Assembly (NCBI GenBank): GCA_017559885.1
Contig: JAFYQN010000190.1
Coordinates: 1-10,855, forward strand
Source of the DNA: Clostridia bacterium
GTDB taxonomy: Bacteria > Bacillota > Clostridia > Oscillospirales > Acutalibacteraceae
Reading direction: 5' to 3'
Length of the DNA: 10,855 nucleotides
Both the position numbers and the translations under genes were made by a program. The notes below the pieces were generated by a model. That model searched no databases. It was given only the letters and a program-made list of their open reading frames with translations, and was not told where the DNA came from. Positions 1-5,978 of this stretch are shown here, in pieces (position 1 is the stretch's first letter; each line of letters begins with the position of its first letter).

Positions 1-358
1 AATTACGAGCGTATTCAGGGTCAAGCGCGTGTTCTGCGTCAACGTAAGCAGCAATTCCACCTTTTTTCTGACACTCAGCAACAACGTGTTGTGCTAAAGT
101 TGTTTTACCAGAAGATTCAGGACCATAAATTTCAATAATTCTACCTCTTGGGATACCGCCTATGCCAAGCGCCATATCAAGCGCCATAGAGCCAGTTTTA
201 ATATGCTCAACATTCATTGCGGCATTTTCACCAAGAAGCATCACGGCACCCTTGCCGTATTGCTTTTCTATTTGAGCCATTGCGGTTTGCAATGCTTTTT
301 CTCTGCCCTCGGCAGATTTGTCTGTACCTACGGTTTTTGTCTGCTTTTCTTTTGCCAT
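1..358 (-). CDS. recA: RecA recombinase, N-terminal part (gene runs off the window)
   Basis: RecA is the DNA-dependent ATPase that forms filaments on single-stranded DNA, catalyses strand exchange and activates LexA self-cleavage. The 119 codons present read as the N-terminal polymerisation helix (about residues 1-35) followed by the start of the core ATPase fold. The Walker A motif GPESSGKTT is at residues 79-87, and the stretch YVDAEHALDPEYARN at 105-119 is characteristic of RecA. The remainder, roughly two thirds of a normal RecA, lies before base 1. The ATG at 358 follows a strong GGAGGA site with 7-nt spacing. The gene begins 33 nt after the prmC stop, so it appears to be the last or a distal gene of the operon starting near 5814. 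I see no Gram-positive LexA (GAAC-N4-GTTC) box in the gap. Identity is very secure; co-transcription is inferred from spacing. Confidence 0.97.
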   Translation of the reverse strand, partial: MAKEKQTKTVGTDKSAEGREKALQTAMAQIEKQYGKGAVMLLGENAAMNVEHIKTGSMALDMALGIGGIPRGRIIEIYGPESSGKTTLAQHVVAECQKKGGIAAYVDAEHALDPEYARN

Positions 359-365
359 TTTTATT

Positions 366-386
366 TCCTCCAAATATTTTATTTGG
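366..386 (-). promoter_or_regulatory. recA ribosome binding site inside a small inverted repeat
   Basis: On the minus strand the sequence CCAAAT - AAAAT - ATTTGG (386 down to 370) is a 6-bp inverted repeat with a 5-nt loop. Its 3' arm ends in the GG that begins the recA Shine-Dalgarno GGAGGA (371-366). The ribosome binding site itself is certain. That the repeat folds in RNA and affects translation is inference, since the stem is short and AT-rich. Confidence 0.6.
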
Positions 387-391
387 TTATA

Positions 392-1237
392 TTATACGTT
401 TTTTAGTGTCCCAAAAACTACCCTGTCTATCTCGGCGTAGTCTTTGCGGACGGCAACATTTTCAAATCCGTTTTGCTCCATGAGTTTTGCAACCTGCTCG
501 GATTGATTTATACCCACTTCAAACGCCAAAGTACCGTTTGGCGCAAGATACTTTTTATATTCGCTTGCAATATGTCGGTAAAACAGCAGTCCGTCTTCTC
601 CGCCCGCGAGCGCGGTGGTCGGCTCAAATTTAACTTCGGGTTGAAGGGTTTGCATATCGGCGTCGGTTATATACGGCGGATTGCTTACAATAAGGTCATA
701 TTGCCCTTCGGCGCCTTCGGTTTTTAACACGTCGCCCTGAACAATTTTGACGTCAGCATTATTGTGTAAAGCGTTTTTTGTGGCATAGTTCAACGCTTCC
801 TCGTACTTATCTACCAGTGTAACGTCGGCAGCCGTACATTCGCCCTTAATTGTAATTCCAATACAACCCGTACCTGCGCATAAATCAAGTACGCGTGGCG
901 ACTGTTTATCTTTAAGCGTTTCAAGGCAAACGTCCATTAGCGTTTCGGTGTCACTACGGGGAATAAGCACACCGGGACCTACAAAAAACTCGTATCCAAA
1001 AAAGTTCCAACGACCTATTATGTACTGCAATGGATAACGAATTAGACGTTGCTTTATTATTACTGTTAAATTGTCTTGTTGAAATTTGTTTAAATTTTCG
1101 GTGTATTTTGTAAGTATTTGGGTGTTGGTATAACCGGTTACATGTTTGATTATCTGCTTTGATTCAAATACGTAGTCCTCTATCCCTGCCGCCTGTAACT
1201 GTTTTTTACAGTCGTTATACGCTTCAAATATTGTCAT
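392..1237 (-). CDS. prmC: Peptide chain release factor N5-glutamine methyltransferase (PrmC/HemK)
   Basis: PrmC transfers a methyl group from S-adenosylmethionine to the glutamine of the GGQ motif in release factors RF1 and RF2, which improves translation termination in the cytoplasm. The 281-residue length is normal. The N-terminal helical release-factor-binding domain spans about residues 1-75 and includes the family's PLQYIIG segment (69-75). GPGVLIPRSDTE (87-98) matches the conserved linker. The SAM-binding loop VLDLCAGTGCIG is at 116-127, and the signature NPPY, which holds the target glutamine, is at 186-189. The ATG at 1237 overlaps the end of yqhQ by 14 nt. A GAGGAA site lies 13 nt upstream, so translation is probably coupled. 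prmC is often next to prfA in Gram-positive bacteria; here recA follows instead. Identity is secure. Confidence 0.95.
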   Translation of the reverse strand: MTIFEAYNDCKKQLQAAGIEDYVFESKQIIKHVTGYTNTQILTKYTENLNKFQQDNLTVIIKQRLIRYPLQYIIGRWNFFGYEFFVGPGVLIPRSDTETLMDVCLETLKDKQSPRVLDLCAGTGCIGITIKGECTAADVTLVDKYEEALNYATKNALHNNADVKIVQGDVLKTEGAEGQYDLIVSNPPYITDADMQTLQPEVKFEPTTALAGGEDGLLFYRHIASEYKKYLAPNGTLAFEVGINQSEQVAKLMEQNGFENVAVRKDYAEIDRVVFGTLKNV

Positions 1238-2222
1238 TGTTTTCGGTTTCTTCCTCTATTTTATCTTGTGGTTCATCTTCTATTTCATCGCACGCTTTAA
1301 GCGCCGCAATTGCTATTTCGATCATATCGTCATCGGGTTCTTTGGTGGTGATGTGTTGCATCCACACACCTGGAGCCGATATTATACGGGTAAAAATATT
1401 GTCAAATCTACCGCATATTTTAAGAACTTCATATCCAACACCGCAAATGAGTGGCAACAAAACAAGTCCTGCGCCAAAACGATATAGACTATTATCGCCG
1501 ATTTCAGGCACCAAAGTATAAAGGGTTGCCGAGATAATGATGTTTATAAGCAACATAAGAATCAAAAACGAAGTTCCGCAACGGGGATGAAAACGCTTTT
1601 GTTTTTTTACGTTTTCAACCGTAAGAGGCAAACCTGCTTCGTAACAAAATATCGTTTTATGCTCGGCGCCGTGATATGCAAAAACACGGCGGATATCTTT
1701 CATAAAAGATATTGCGAACATATAAGTTACAAGAATCACTATCTTTATTGCCTGTGTAATAGCCGCTTTGGCAATTCCCGAAAAGGCAAAATCGGTTACC
1801 CATTTGCCAACAATCCACTCAAGACCGCCTACGGCATAGGTAGGTAAAAACCAAAACAGCGCTACCGCCAAAAGAATTCCTACCACGCTACCGATAGCGC
1901 CTGCTATTGCGCCAAGCGCAGCACCGCTTTTTTTATTGTTGTCGTTTTTCTTGTCTTCTTCAATATCGGTAAAACCCGATATGTCTGCCGATTTCATCAT
2001 TACCTTGTAACCTTGTATCATGGTTTCAATATAGGTTACAATTCCACGAAGCACGGGAAGTTTTAAAAATGGAATTTTATCTTTTATACTTTTATCGTTG
2101 ATATAACTGATATCGATTGTTTTGTCGGGTTTGCGTACGGCAAGGGCTGTCTTTTTTTGAGGGTTTTTCATCATAATACCCTCGATTAGCGCCTGACCGC
2201 CAATACTTGTGTATTTTGCCAA
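1224..2222 (-). CDS. yqhQ: YqhQ family (DUF1385) multi-pass membrane protein, TTG start
   Basis: This is a 332-residue member of the DUF1385/YqhQ family, membrane proteins of Gram-positive bacteria whose biochemical role I do not know to be established. Family hallmarks are GGQALIEGIMM (residues 8-18), YHGAEHKTI (183-191), HPRCGTSF (212-219) and a C-terminal PGVWMQHITTKEPDDDMIE block (284-302). Hydrophobic segments are visible near residues 102-127, 155-174, 217-238 and 248-268. A charged, Asn/Lys-rich linker (89-98) precedes the first, and an acidic tail ends the protein. I chose the TTG at 2222 because an AAGGAG site sits 9 nt before it and the protein then starts MAKYTSIGGQ, as in the family. 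The in-frame ATG at 2270 has no Shine-Dalgarno and would overlap the kinase by 47 nt. The gene starts one base after the kinase stop and overlaps prmC by 14 nt. Confidence 0.9.
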   Translation of the reverse strand: MAKYTSIGGQALIEGIMMKNPQKKTALAVRKPDKTIDISYINDKSIKDKIPFLKLPVLRGIVTYIETMIQGYKVMMKSADISGFTDIEEDKKNDNNKKSGAALGAIAGAIGSVVGILLAVALFWFLPTYAVGGLEWIVGKWVTDFAFSGIAKAAITQAIKIVILVTYMFAISFMKDIRRVFAYHGAEHKTIFCYEAGLPLTVENVKKQKRFHPRCGTSFLILMLLINIIISATLYTLVPEIGDNSLYRFGAGLVLLPLICGVGYEVLKICGRFDNIFTRIISAPGVWMQHITTKEPDDDMIEIAIAALKACDEIEDEPQDKIEEETENNDNI

Positions 2223-2223
2223 G

Positions 2224-3747
2224 TTAACTATCTCCTTGTTCTTGCTTTTGGTCTTGGATTGGTGGTTCATCTATGGGAAGTTCTTGTTGTGTGTTTTCAA
2301 GCGGTTCAATAACTTCTTCAACCACTTGTGGTTCTTCCTCGGGTTCGTAAAGCGGCAACACGATTGTAACGGTTGTACCAACGCCCTCGGTAGACTCAAC
2401 AAACAAAAGTCCCTGATGTTGTTTTATTATTTCATCGGCAACAGCAAGACCTATGCCGCTACCGCGAACGGTTTTATTTGATTTAAAGAATTTTTCTTTT
2501 ACGTGGTCAAGGTCTTCGGCAGGAATACCAACGCCCGTGTCCTTAACAACTATTCGCACGCAACCTTCTTCTCGAGTTTGCGCCACGAGAACAAGACCGC
2601 CTTTTTCGGTATATTTTACCGCGTTATCAATAACGTTTATAAACACCTGTTTAAGTCGGTCGGCGTCACTCATAACAATCGAGCTTTTTACAGGCGGAGT
2701 ATATGATAATTCTATGCCCTGTTTAGCGGCAAGCTCGGTATACATATCCGATACCATACACAAAAGTTCCGATACGTCGGTCGGCATAACATTGTTAACT
2801 ATCATTCTGCCCGACTGCATACGCGAAAAGTCGAGTAAATCTTCAACCAGACCTGACAATCTATCGGCCTCGCTTAATACGACGTCTATGCCGCGCGATA
2901 CAAGTTCTTCATCAACGCCTACCGACATCTTTGCCGTTTCGCCCCAACCGCGTATTGCGGTAAGGGGGGTGCGAAGTTCGTGCGATACCGAAGAGATGAA
3001 GTCGTTTTTCATAGTTTCGGCATTTTGAAGTTCGCTCGCCATATAGTTTATGGTTTCACAAAGTTCGCTTATTTCATCGTTTCCGTCAACCTCTATGCGC
3101 GCTTTGAAGTCGCCGCCTGCAATTTTACGGGCAATATTACCCATATCACGCAAACGAGCAACCATTGCTCTTAAGAAAAACAGTCCCGACACCGCGCAAA
3201 AAGCAAGAACCAAAAGCGTAAGCAAAACAATCATAATAACGGTTAGATTGTTTCGTTTGTTGGTAGCTTTAAGTGACGTTACCCAACGATATGCGCCAAG
3301 CGTTTCGCCGTTAGCGGAACGAATAACTTTTGTGCCTGACATAATGCGTTCGCCGCCCGAATTTTTACCGCGATAAACCGAAAATCCGCTTGATGAAGCG
3401 AGCGCGCGGTTGTAGTCGGCGGCCAAATCGTCCGACGGTTTAAAGCCCGTAGTTGACACAACCATTCTGCCGTCTGCGCTTATAACCTGAACTTCTATCT
3501 TGCTTTTATATTCAAAATCATCCGAAAGGTTTATTGCAAGACTATAAAAATTCTCACTGTTTGCGGTGCTTAAACTATCAAAACTTTGCGCGTAGTCGGT
3601 CGCTTGTGACTGAACAGTGCTAAAGTTAAGATTTACAAAAAGCGCCGAAAGGATTATCGCAATAACGATTACCGCAAGCGCAATAATTAGATACACTTTA
3701 AAAAGCCAGCGCGTAGCTATACTTTTAAAATGAAACGGTTTTTTCAT
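2224..3747 (-). CDS. Membrane sensor histidine kinase (HAMP, HisKA, HATPase)
   Basis: This is a 507-residue sensor kinase that should autophosphorylate on histidine and pass the phosphate to the response regulator encoded just upstream. Transmembrane segments lie at about residues 16-38 and 168-192 and flank an extracytoplasmic sensor domain of roughly 130 residues, with no specific ligand motif that I recognise. A HAMP linker follows (about 193-245). The phospho-acceptor is H256 in SHELRTPLTAIRG. In the ATPase domain the N box includes N375, the G1 box is DTGVGIP (403-409) and the G2 box is GSGIGLA (429-435), so all catalytic motifs are intact. After the fold ends near 466 there is an unusual Glu/Pro/Gln-rich tail of about 40 residues. 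The ATG at 3747 has AGGAGG 9 nt upstream; an upstream in-frame TTG at 3771 has no site. The signal sensed is unknown. Confidence 0.95.
   Translation of the reverse strand: MKKPFHFKSIATRWLFKVYLIIALAVIVIAIILSALFVNLNFSTVQSQATDYAQSFDSLSTANSENFYSLAINLSDDFEYKSKIEVQVISADGRMVVSTTGFKPSDDLAADYNRALASSSGFSVYRGKNSGGERIMSGTKVIRSANGETLGAYRWVTSLKATNKRNNLTVIMIVLLTLLVLAFCAVSGLFFLRAMVARLRDMGNIARKIAGGDFKARIEVDGNDEISELCETINYMASELQNAETMKNDFISSVSHELRTPLTAIRGWGETAKMSVGVDEELVSRGIDVVLSEADRLSGLVEDLLDFSRMQSGRMIVNNVMPTDVSELLCMVSDMYTELAAKQGIELSYTPPVKSSIVMSDADRLKQVFINVIDNAVKYTEKGGLVLVAQTREEGCVRIVVKDTGVGIPAEDLDHVKEKFFKSNKTVRGSGIGLAVADEIIKQHQGLLFVESTEGVGTTVTIVLPLYEPEEEPQVVEEVIEPLENTQQELPIDEPPIQDQKQEQGDS
2232..2237 (-). promoter_or_regulatory. 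Ribosome binding site that fixes the yqhQ TTG start
   Basis: AAGGAG on the minus strand lies inside the last codons of the kinase gene, with 9 nt to the TTG at 2222. The ATG 48 nt further upstream lacks any comparable site. Placing the start here removes a long overlap and leaves a single base between the kinase stop and the yqhQ start. Confidence 0.8.
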
Positions 3748-3756
3748 TGCGTAATC

Positions 3757-3762
3757 CCTCCT
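3757..3762 (-). promoter_or_regulatory. Ribosome binding site that fixes the kinase ATG start
   Basis: A perfect AGGAGG on the minus strand lies 9 nt before the ATG at 3747, within the 35-nt gap after the response regulator. It rules out the longer reading from TTG 3771, in which this site would itself be coding sequence. Confidence 0.85.
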
Positions 3763-3782
3763 TTGTGTCAAATTTAAAAATC

Positions 3783-4487
3783 TTATCTTGCTTTAGTGTT
3801 CCACATATAACCTCTGCCCCAAACGGTTACTATAAATTTAGGGTCAGATGAGTCTTCTTCTATCTTCATACGAAGGCGACGAATATTAACGTCGACTATC
3901 TTTTCCTCGCCAAAATATTCTTCGCCCCATACCTTATGCAAAATTGCCGTTCTGCTGATTGGTTCATCAGCGTTTGCAATAAAGTATTCCATAATTTGAA
4001 ATTCTACTTGAGTAAGTTCTATATTTTTGCCGTCTTTTGAAAGTGTGCGACTGCGAAGGTCAAGCACAAATCTACCCGATTCAATTTGGGTTGACGGTTT
4101 GTTTGATACGGTCGGTTTGCTAACTCTACGGTAAAGCGAGTCAACGCGCGCAAGCAGTTCGGTTGGACTGAACGGCTTGGTTACGTAGTCGTCCGCGCCA
4201 ATCATAAGCCCGCTTATTTTATCCATTTCTTGCGATTTTGCGGTAAGCATTATTATACCAATAGTATCGCTTCTTTGGCGTAGTTCTTTGCAAAGGGCAA
4301 AGCCGTCCATACCGGGCATCATTACGTCAAGAAGCGCAATATCAAATCCCATAGGGTCGTTGTCGTATATTTCAAGCGCTTCTTCACCGCTACCGGCTTC
4401 AACTGTTTCGTATCCTACGCGTTTAAGGTTTATGGCTTCGAACTCGCGGATTGCGACTTCGTCTTCAACAATAAGTACTCTTCTCAA
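3783..4487 (-). CDS. OmpR/PhoB-family response regulator, TTG start
   Basis: This is a 234-residue two-component transcription regulator and the cognate partner of the adjacent kinase by gene order. The receiver domain (about 1-118) has the acidic pair E8/D9, the phospho-acceptor D54 in LLDVMMPGMDG, switch residue T82 and conserved K104 in VTKPF, so phosphorylation-dependent control should work. After a linker (about 122-135), the C-terminal winged helix (about 136-231) shows the family pattern: LTQVEFQIMEYF, then the recognition-helix region VDVNIRRLRMKIE (198-210) and the terminal wing VWGRGYMW. The start is a TTG at 4487 preceded by GGAGGAG with 5-nt spacing; no in-frame ATG would preserve the receiver's first strand. 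It lies 13 nt downstream of the lipoprotein gene and 35 nt upstream of the kinase start. The regulon is unknown, although autoregulation of this operon is plausible. Confidence 0.95.
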   Translation of the reverse strand: MRRVLIVEDEVAIREFEAINLKRVGYETVEAGSGEEALEIYDNDPMGFDIALLDVMMPGMDGFALCKELRQRSDTIGIIMLTAKSQEMDKISGLMIGADDYVTKPFSPTELLARVDSLYRRVSKPTVSNKPSTQIESGRFVLDLRSRTLSKDGKNIELTQVEFQIMEYFIANADEPISRTAILHKVWGEEYFGEEKIVDVNIRRLRMKIEEDSSDPKFIVTVWGRGYMWNTKAR

Positions 4488-4492
4488 AATTA

Positions 4493-4499
4493 CTCCTCC
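4493..4499 (-). promoter_or_regulatory. Ribosome binding site for the TTG start of the response regulator
   Basis: GGAGGAG on the minus strand fills most of the 13-nt gap after the lipoprotein stop, with 5 nt to the TTG at 4487. The short spacing and strong site support TTG as the initiator. Confidence 0.8.
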
Positions 4500-4500
4500 G

Positions 4501-5814
4501 TTAATCTACCAAATAAAACGTATCTTTTATAGTGTCAATAGTTATGGCAAATGGTTTTGCGCCCTCGCCGATTTCTGCCACGTACACCACGCCGTCTTGG
4601 CGTGATAACTCTACCATATCGCCGTGGTCAAAATCGCTTTTATCCCACTTTTTCGCGTCTATCGCGGTAATGGTAAAAAGTAGTTTTCCCATTTCTTCGT
4701 TTTGTGAATCGTAGTGGTAAATCGCGCGCTTGTGATTTTCTATATCTTTAAGCACTGCTATGTATCCTACCATAGTGTTTGGCACAGTAAGATAATACCC
4801 GTCTACGGTGTTAACAATGGTAACAAGCTTTATTGACAACTTCTCACCGTTAAATGAACACCAGTTTGTATAATATAATTTTTCGCCGTCGCTTACCGCA
4901 TTTGGCAGGTCGCTTGCAACGGGAATTTCAAGTATGCCGTCGCCGTTTATATCTTTTGTTTCGATTGACGCCGCGCGGAAGGTTGAAATGTTTTCAAAAG
5001 AATTAACCGAATCAAGAAGCGGATTCACAAGCACACCTTTTGAAAGATATAAAACCTCTGTTACTGAACCTACACCCTTGATTTCGTCGATATAAATCGC
5101 CTTTTGTCCGTTAGATAACACCGAAAGAACCGGCGCGCCTGCGCTTTTTACTGCGCTGTCCATTATACAACCTGCAGTCTGAGCCATACCGTCTTCTTTG
5201 TATCTGTAAATCATTGCTTTATTACTTTTTTCGGTGGTATTAAGCAAATGCACAAATATTTCATAGGTGCCGTTGCTGTCAAGGTCGCAACACAAGAAAT
5301 TTGTATACGCTTGAATAAGTTTTTGCGCCAAAACGTTTTTGGTAAAGGTAAATACGCTAAGTTGTTTTTCACTTGTGCCGTTAACGTCCCAACCGACAAG
5401 GATTTCTTTATAACCGTCGTCGTTAAGGTCGCAAAAATCAACCATTTCAACACCCGTTGCAACAATTGTTTGGTCGGCAACCGATGTCCATTTTCCTTCT
5501 GTTTGGCAAATGGCGTTTATATGCATTGTGGTCATTTCATCATTGCTTGTGCTATAAAAGGCAAACGCTTCAAATACGCCATCGCCGTTTATATCTTCTA
5601 ACACAATAGCCGAACGGTTATCGCCTGCGGTGGGATATTTTAGGTCGCAATCATCACCTGCGCTACTGTAAAGCGCTTCGGCAATGGGAGCCATCTCGCC
5701 TGTGAGTTCGGGTGGGGATACTAATTCGTCTGTATTGTCAATTAAATCGCAGCCGCAAACACAACCGCATAAGCAAATTACCATAAGTATTGCAACAAAA
5801 TTTTTTAATTTCAC
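4501..5814 (-). CDS. Predicted surface lipoprotein with four Asp-rich calcium-type (FG-GAP/VCBS-like) loops, GTG start
   Basis: This 437-residue secreted protein is of unknown specific function. The N-terminus (MKLKN, then a hydrophobic run to about residue 17) is a lipoprotein signal peptide. The lipidated cysteine is probably C18 (LCGC) or C22 (VCGC), so the protein should be anchored on the outer face of the cytoplasmic membrane. The mature part contains four loops of pattern D-x-[DN]-x-[DN]-G-x-x-E: DINGDGVFE (74-82), DLNDDGYKE (129-137), DLDSNGTYE (177-185) and DINGDGILE (288-296). A degenerate fifth appears near 243-253. Such loops bind Ca2+ in FG-GAP/VCBS beta-propeller repeats. The GTG at 5814 is chosen because AGGGGG lies 8 nt upstream; a longer in-frame reading from TTG 5847 would put a charged stretch before the signal peptide. 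It is the first gene of the operon, 13 nt before the response regulator, which suggests a sensory or envelope role (inference). Confidence 0.8.
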   Translation of the reverse strand: MKLKNFVAILMVICLCGCVCGCDLIDNTDELVSPPELTGEMAPIAEALYSSAGDDCDLKYPTAGDNRSAIVLEDINGDGVFEAFAFYSTSNDEMTTMHINAICQTEGKWTSVADQTIVATGVEMVDFCDLNDDGYKEILVGWDVNGTSEKQLSVFTFTKNVLAQKLIQAYTNFLCCDLDSNGTYEIFVHLLNTTEKSNKAMIYRYKEDGMAQTAGCIMDSAVKSAGAPVLSVLSNGQKAIYIDEIKGVGSVTEVLYLSKGVLVNPLLDSVNSFENISTFRAASIETKDINGDGILEIPVASDLPNAVSDGEKLYYTNWCSFNGEKLSIKLVTIVNTVDGYYLTVPNTMVGYIAVLKDIENHKRAIYHYDSQNEEMGKLLFTITAIDAKKWDKSDFDHGDMVELSRQDGVVYVAEIGEGAKPFAITIDTIKDTFYLVD

Positions 5815-5822
5815 GGCATACG

Positions 5823-5828
5823 CCCCCT
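5823..5828 (-). promoter_or_regulatory. Ribosome binding site that fixes the GTG start of the lipoprotein
   Basis: AGGGGG on the minus strand lies 8 nt before the GTG at 5814. With this start the protein begins MKLKNFVAIL, a normal lipoprotein signal peptide n-region and h-region. Confidence 0.7.
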
Positions 5829-5853
5829 TTTCACATAATACAGGCAATTATAC

Positions 5854-5865
5854 ATAATGCATTAT
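5854..5865. promoter_or_regulatory. Perfect 12-bp palindrome over the operon promoter, candidate operator
   Basis: ATAATGCATTAT is a perfect palindrome covering five bases of the minus-strand -10 box and the bases just downstream of it. The minus strand also shows GTATAAT twice at a 14-bp period (5867-5861 and 5853-5847). This could be an operator, for instance for the operon's own response regulator, or simply AT-rich promoter sequence. Function is inferred from position only. Confidence 0.35.
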
Positions 5866-5869
5866 ACCA
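5861..5869 (-). promoter_or_regulatory. Extended -10 promoter of the lipoprotein/two-component operon
   Basis: The minus strand reads TGGTATAAT: a consensus TATAAT (5866-5861) with the TGn extension directly upstream. The -35 region at the usual distance (around 5884-5889) is only an AT-rich, poor match, as is common for extended -10 promoters. Transcription would begin near 5854-5850, giving a leader of roughly 40 nt before the GTG start. A second TATAAT (5852-5847) lies 14 bp downstream and could serve as an alternative. Confidence 0.6.
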
Positions 5870-5920
5870 CAATACTTATTAAAATAAAAGATATTTTTAC
5901 TTAAATTTTTAATAAAATCA

Positions 5921-5949
5921 TTGCAAGAATGCAGTATTTATTGTAATAT
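5921..5949 (+). promoter_or_regulatory. Candidate sigma-A-type promoter of the radical SAM operon
   Basis: TTGCAA (5921-5926) and TAATAT (5944-5949) are separated by 17 bp, the ideal spacing. Each matches the consensus at four of six positions. The -10 lies about 30 nt before the ATG at 5979. The region is very AT-rich, so chance matches are likely. The gene also has only a weak ribosome site (GGTG at 5970-5973). Confidence 0.4.
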
Positions 5950-5978
5950 TTACTTAACAAAAGAAATTTGGTGAAATT

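Noticed and set aside
359..391. LexA/SOS box in front of recA
   Set aside because: I looked for a GAAC-N4-GTTC pattern in the gap. It contains only the AT-rich inverted repeat and the ribosome site.
1159..1521. Plus-strand open frame of 120 codons across the yqhQ/prmC junction
   Set aside because: It is antisense to two well-supported genes and lacks a start signal.
2453..3028. Plus-strand open frame of 191 codons inside the kinase gene
   Set aside because: It is antisense to a complete histidine kinase with all motifs intact. It has no ribosome site and a low-complexity Ser/Thr-rich product resembling no known protein.
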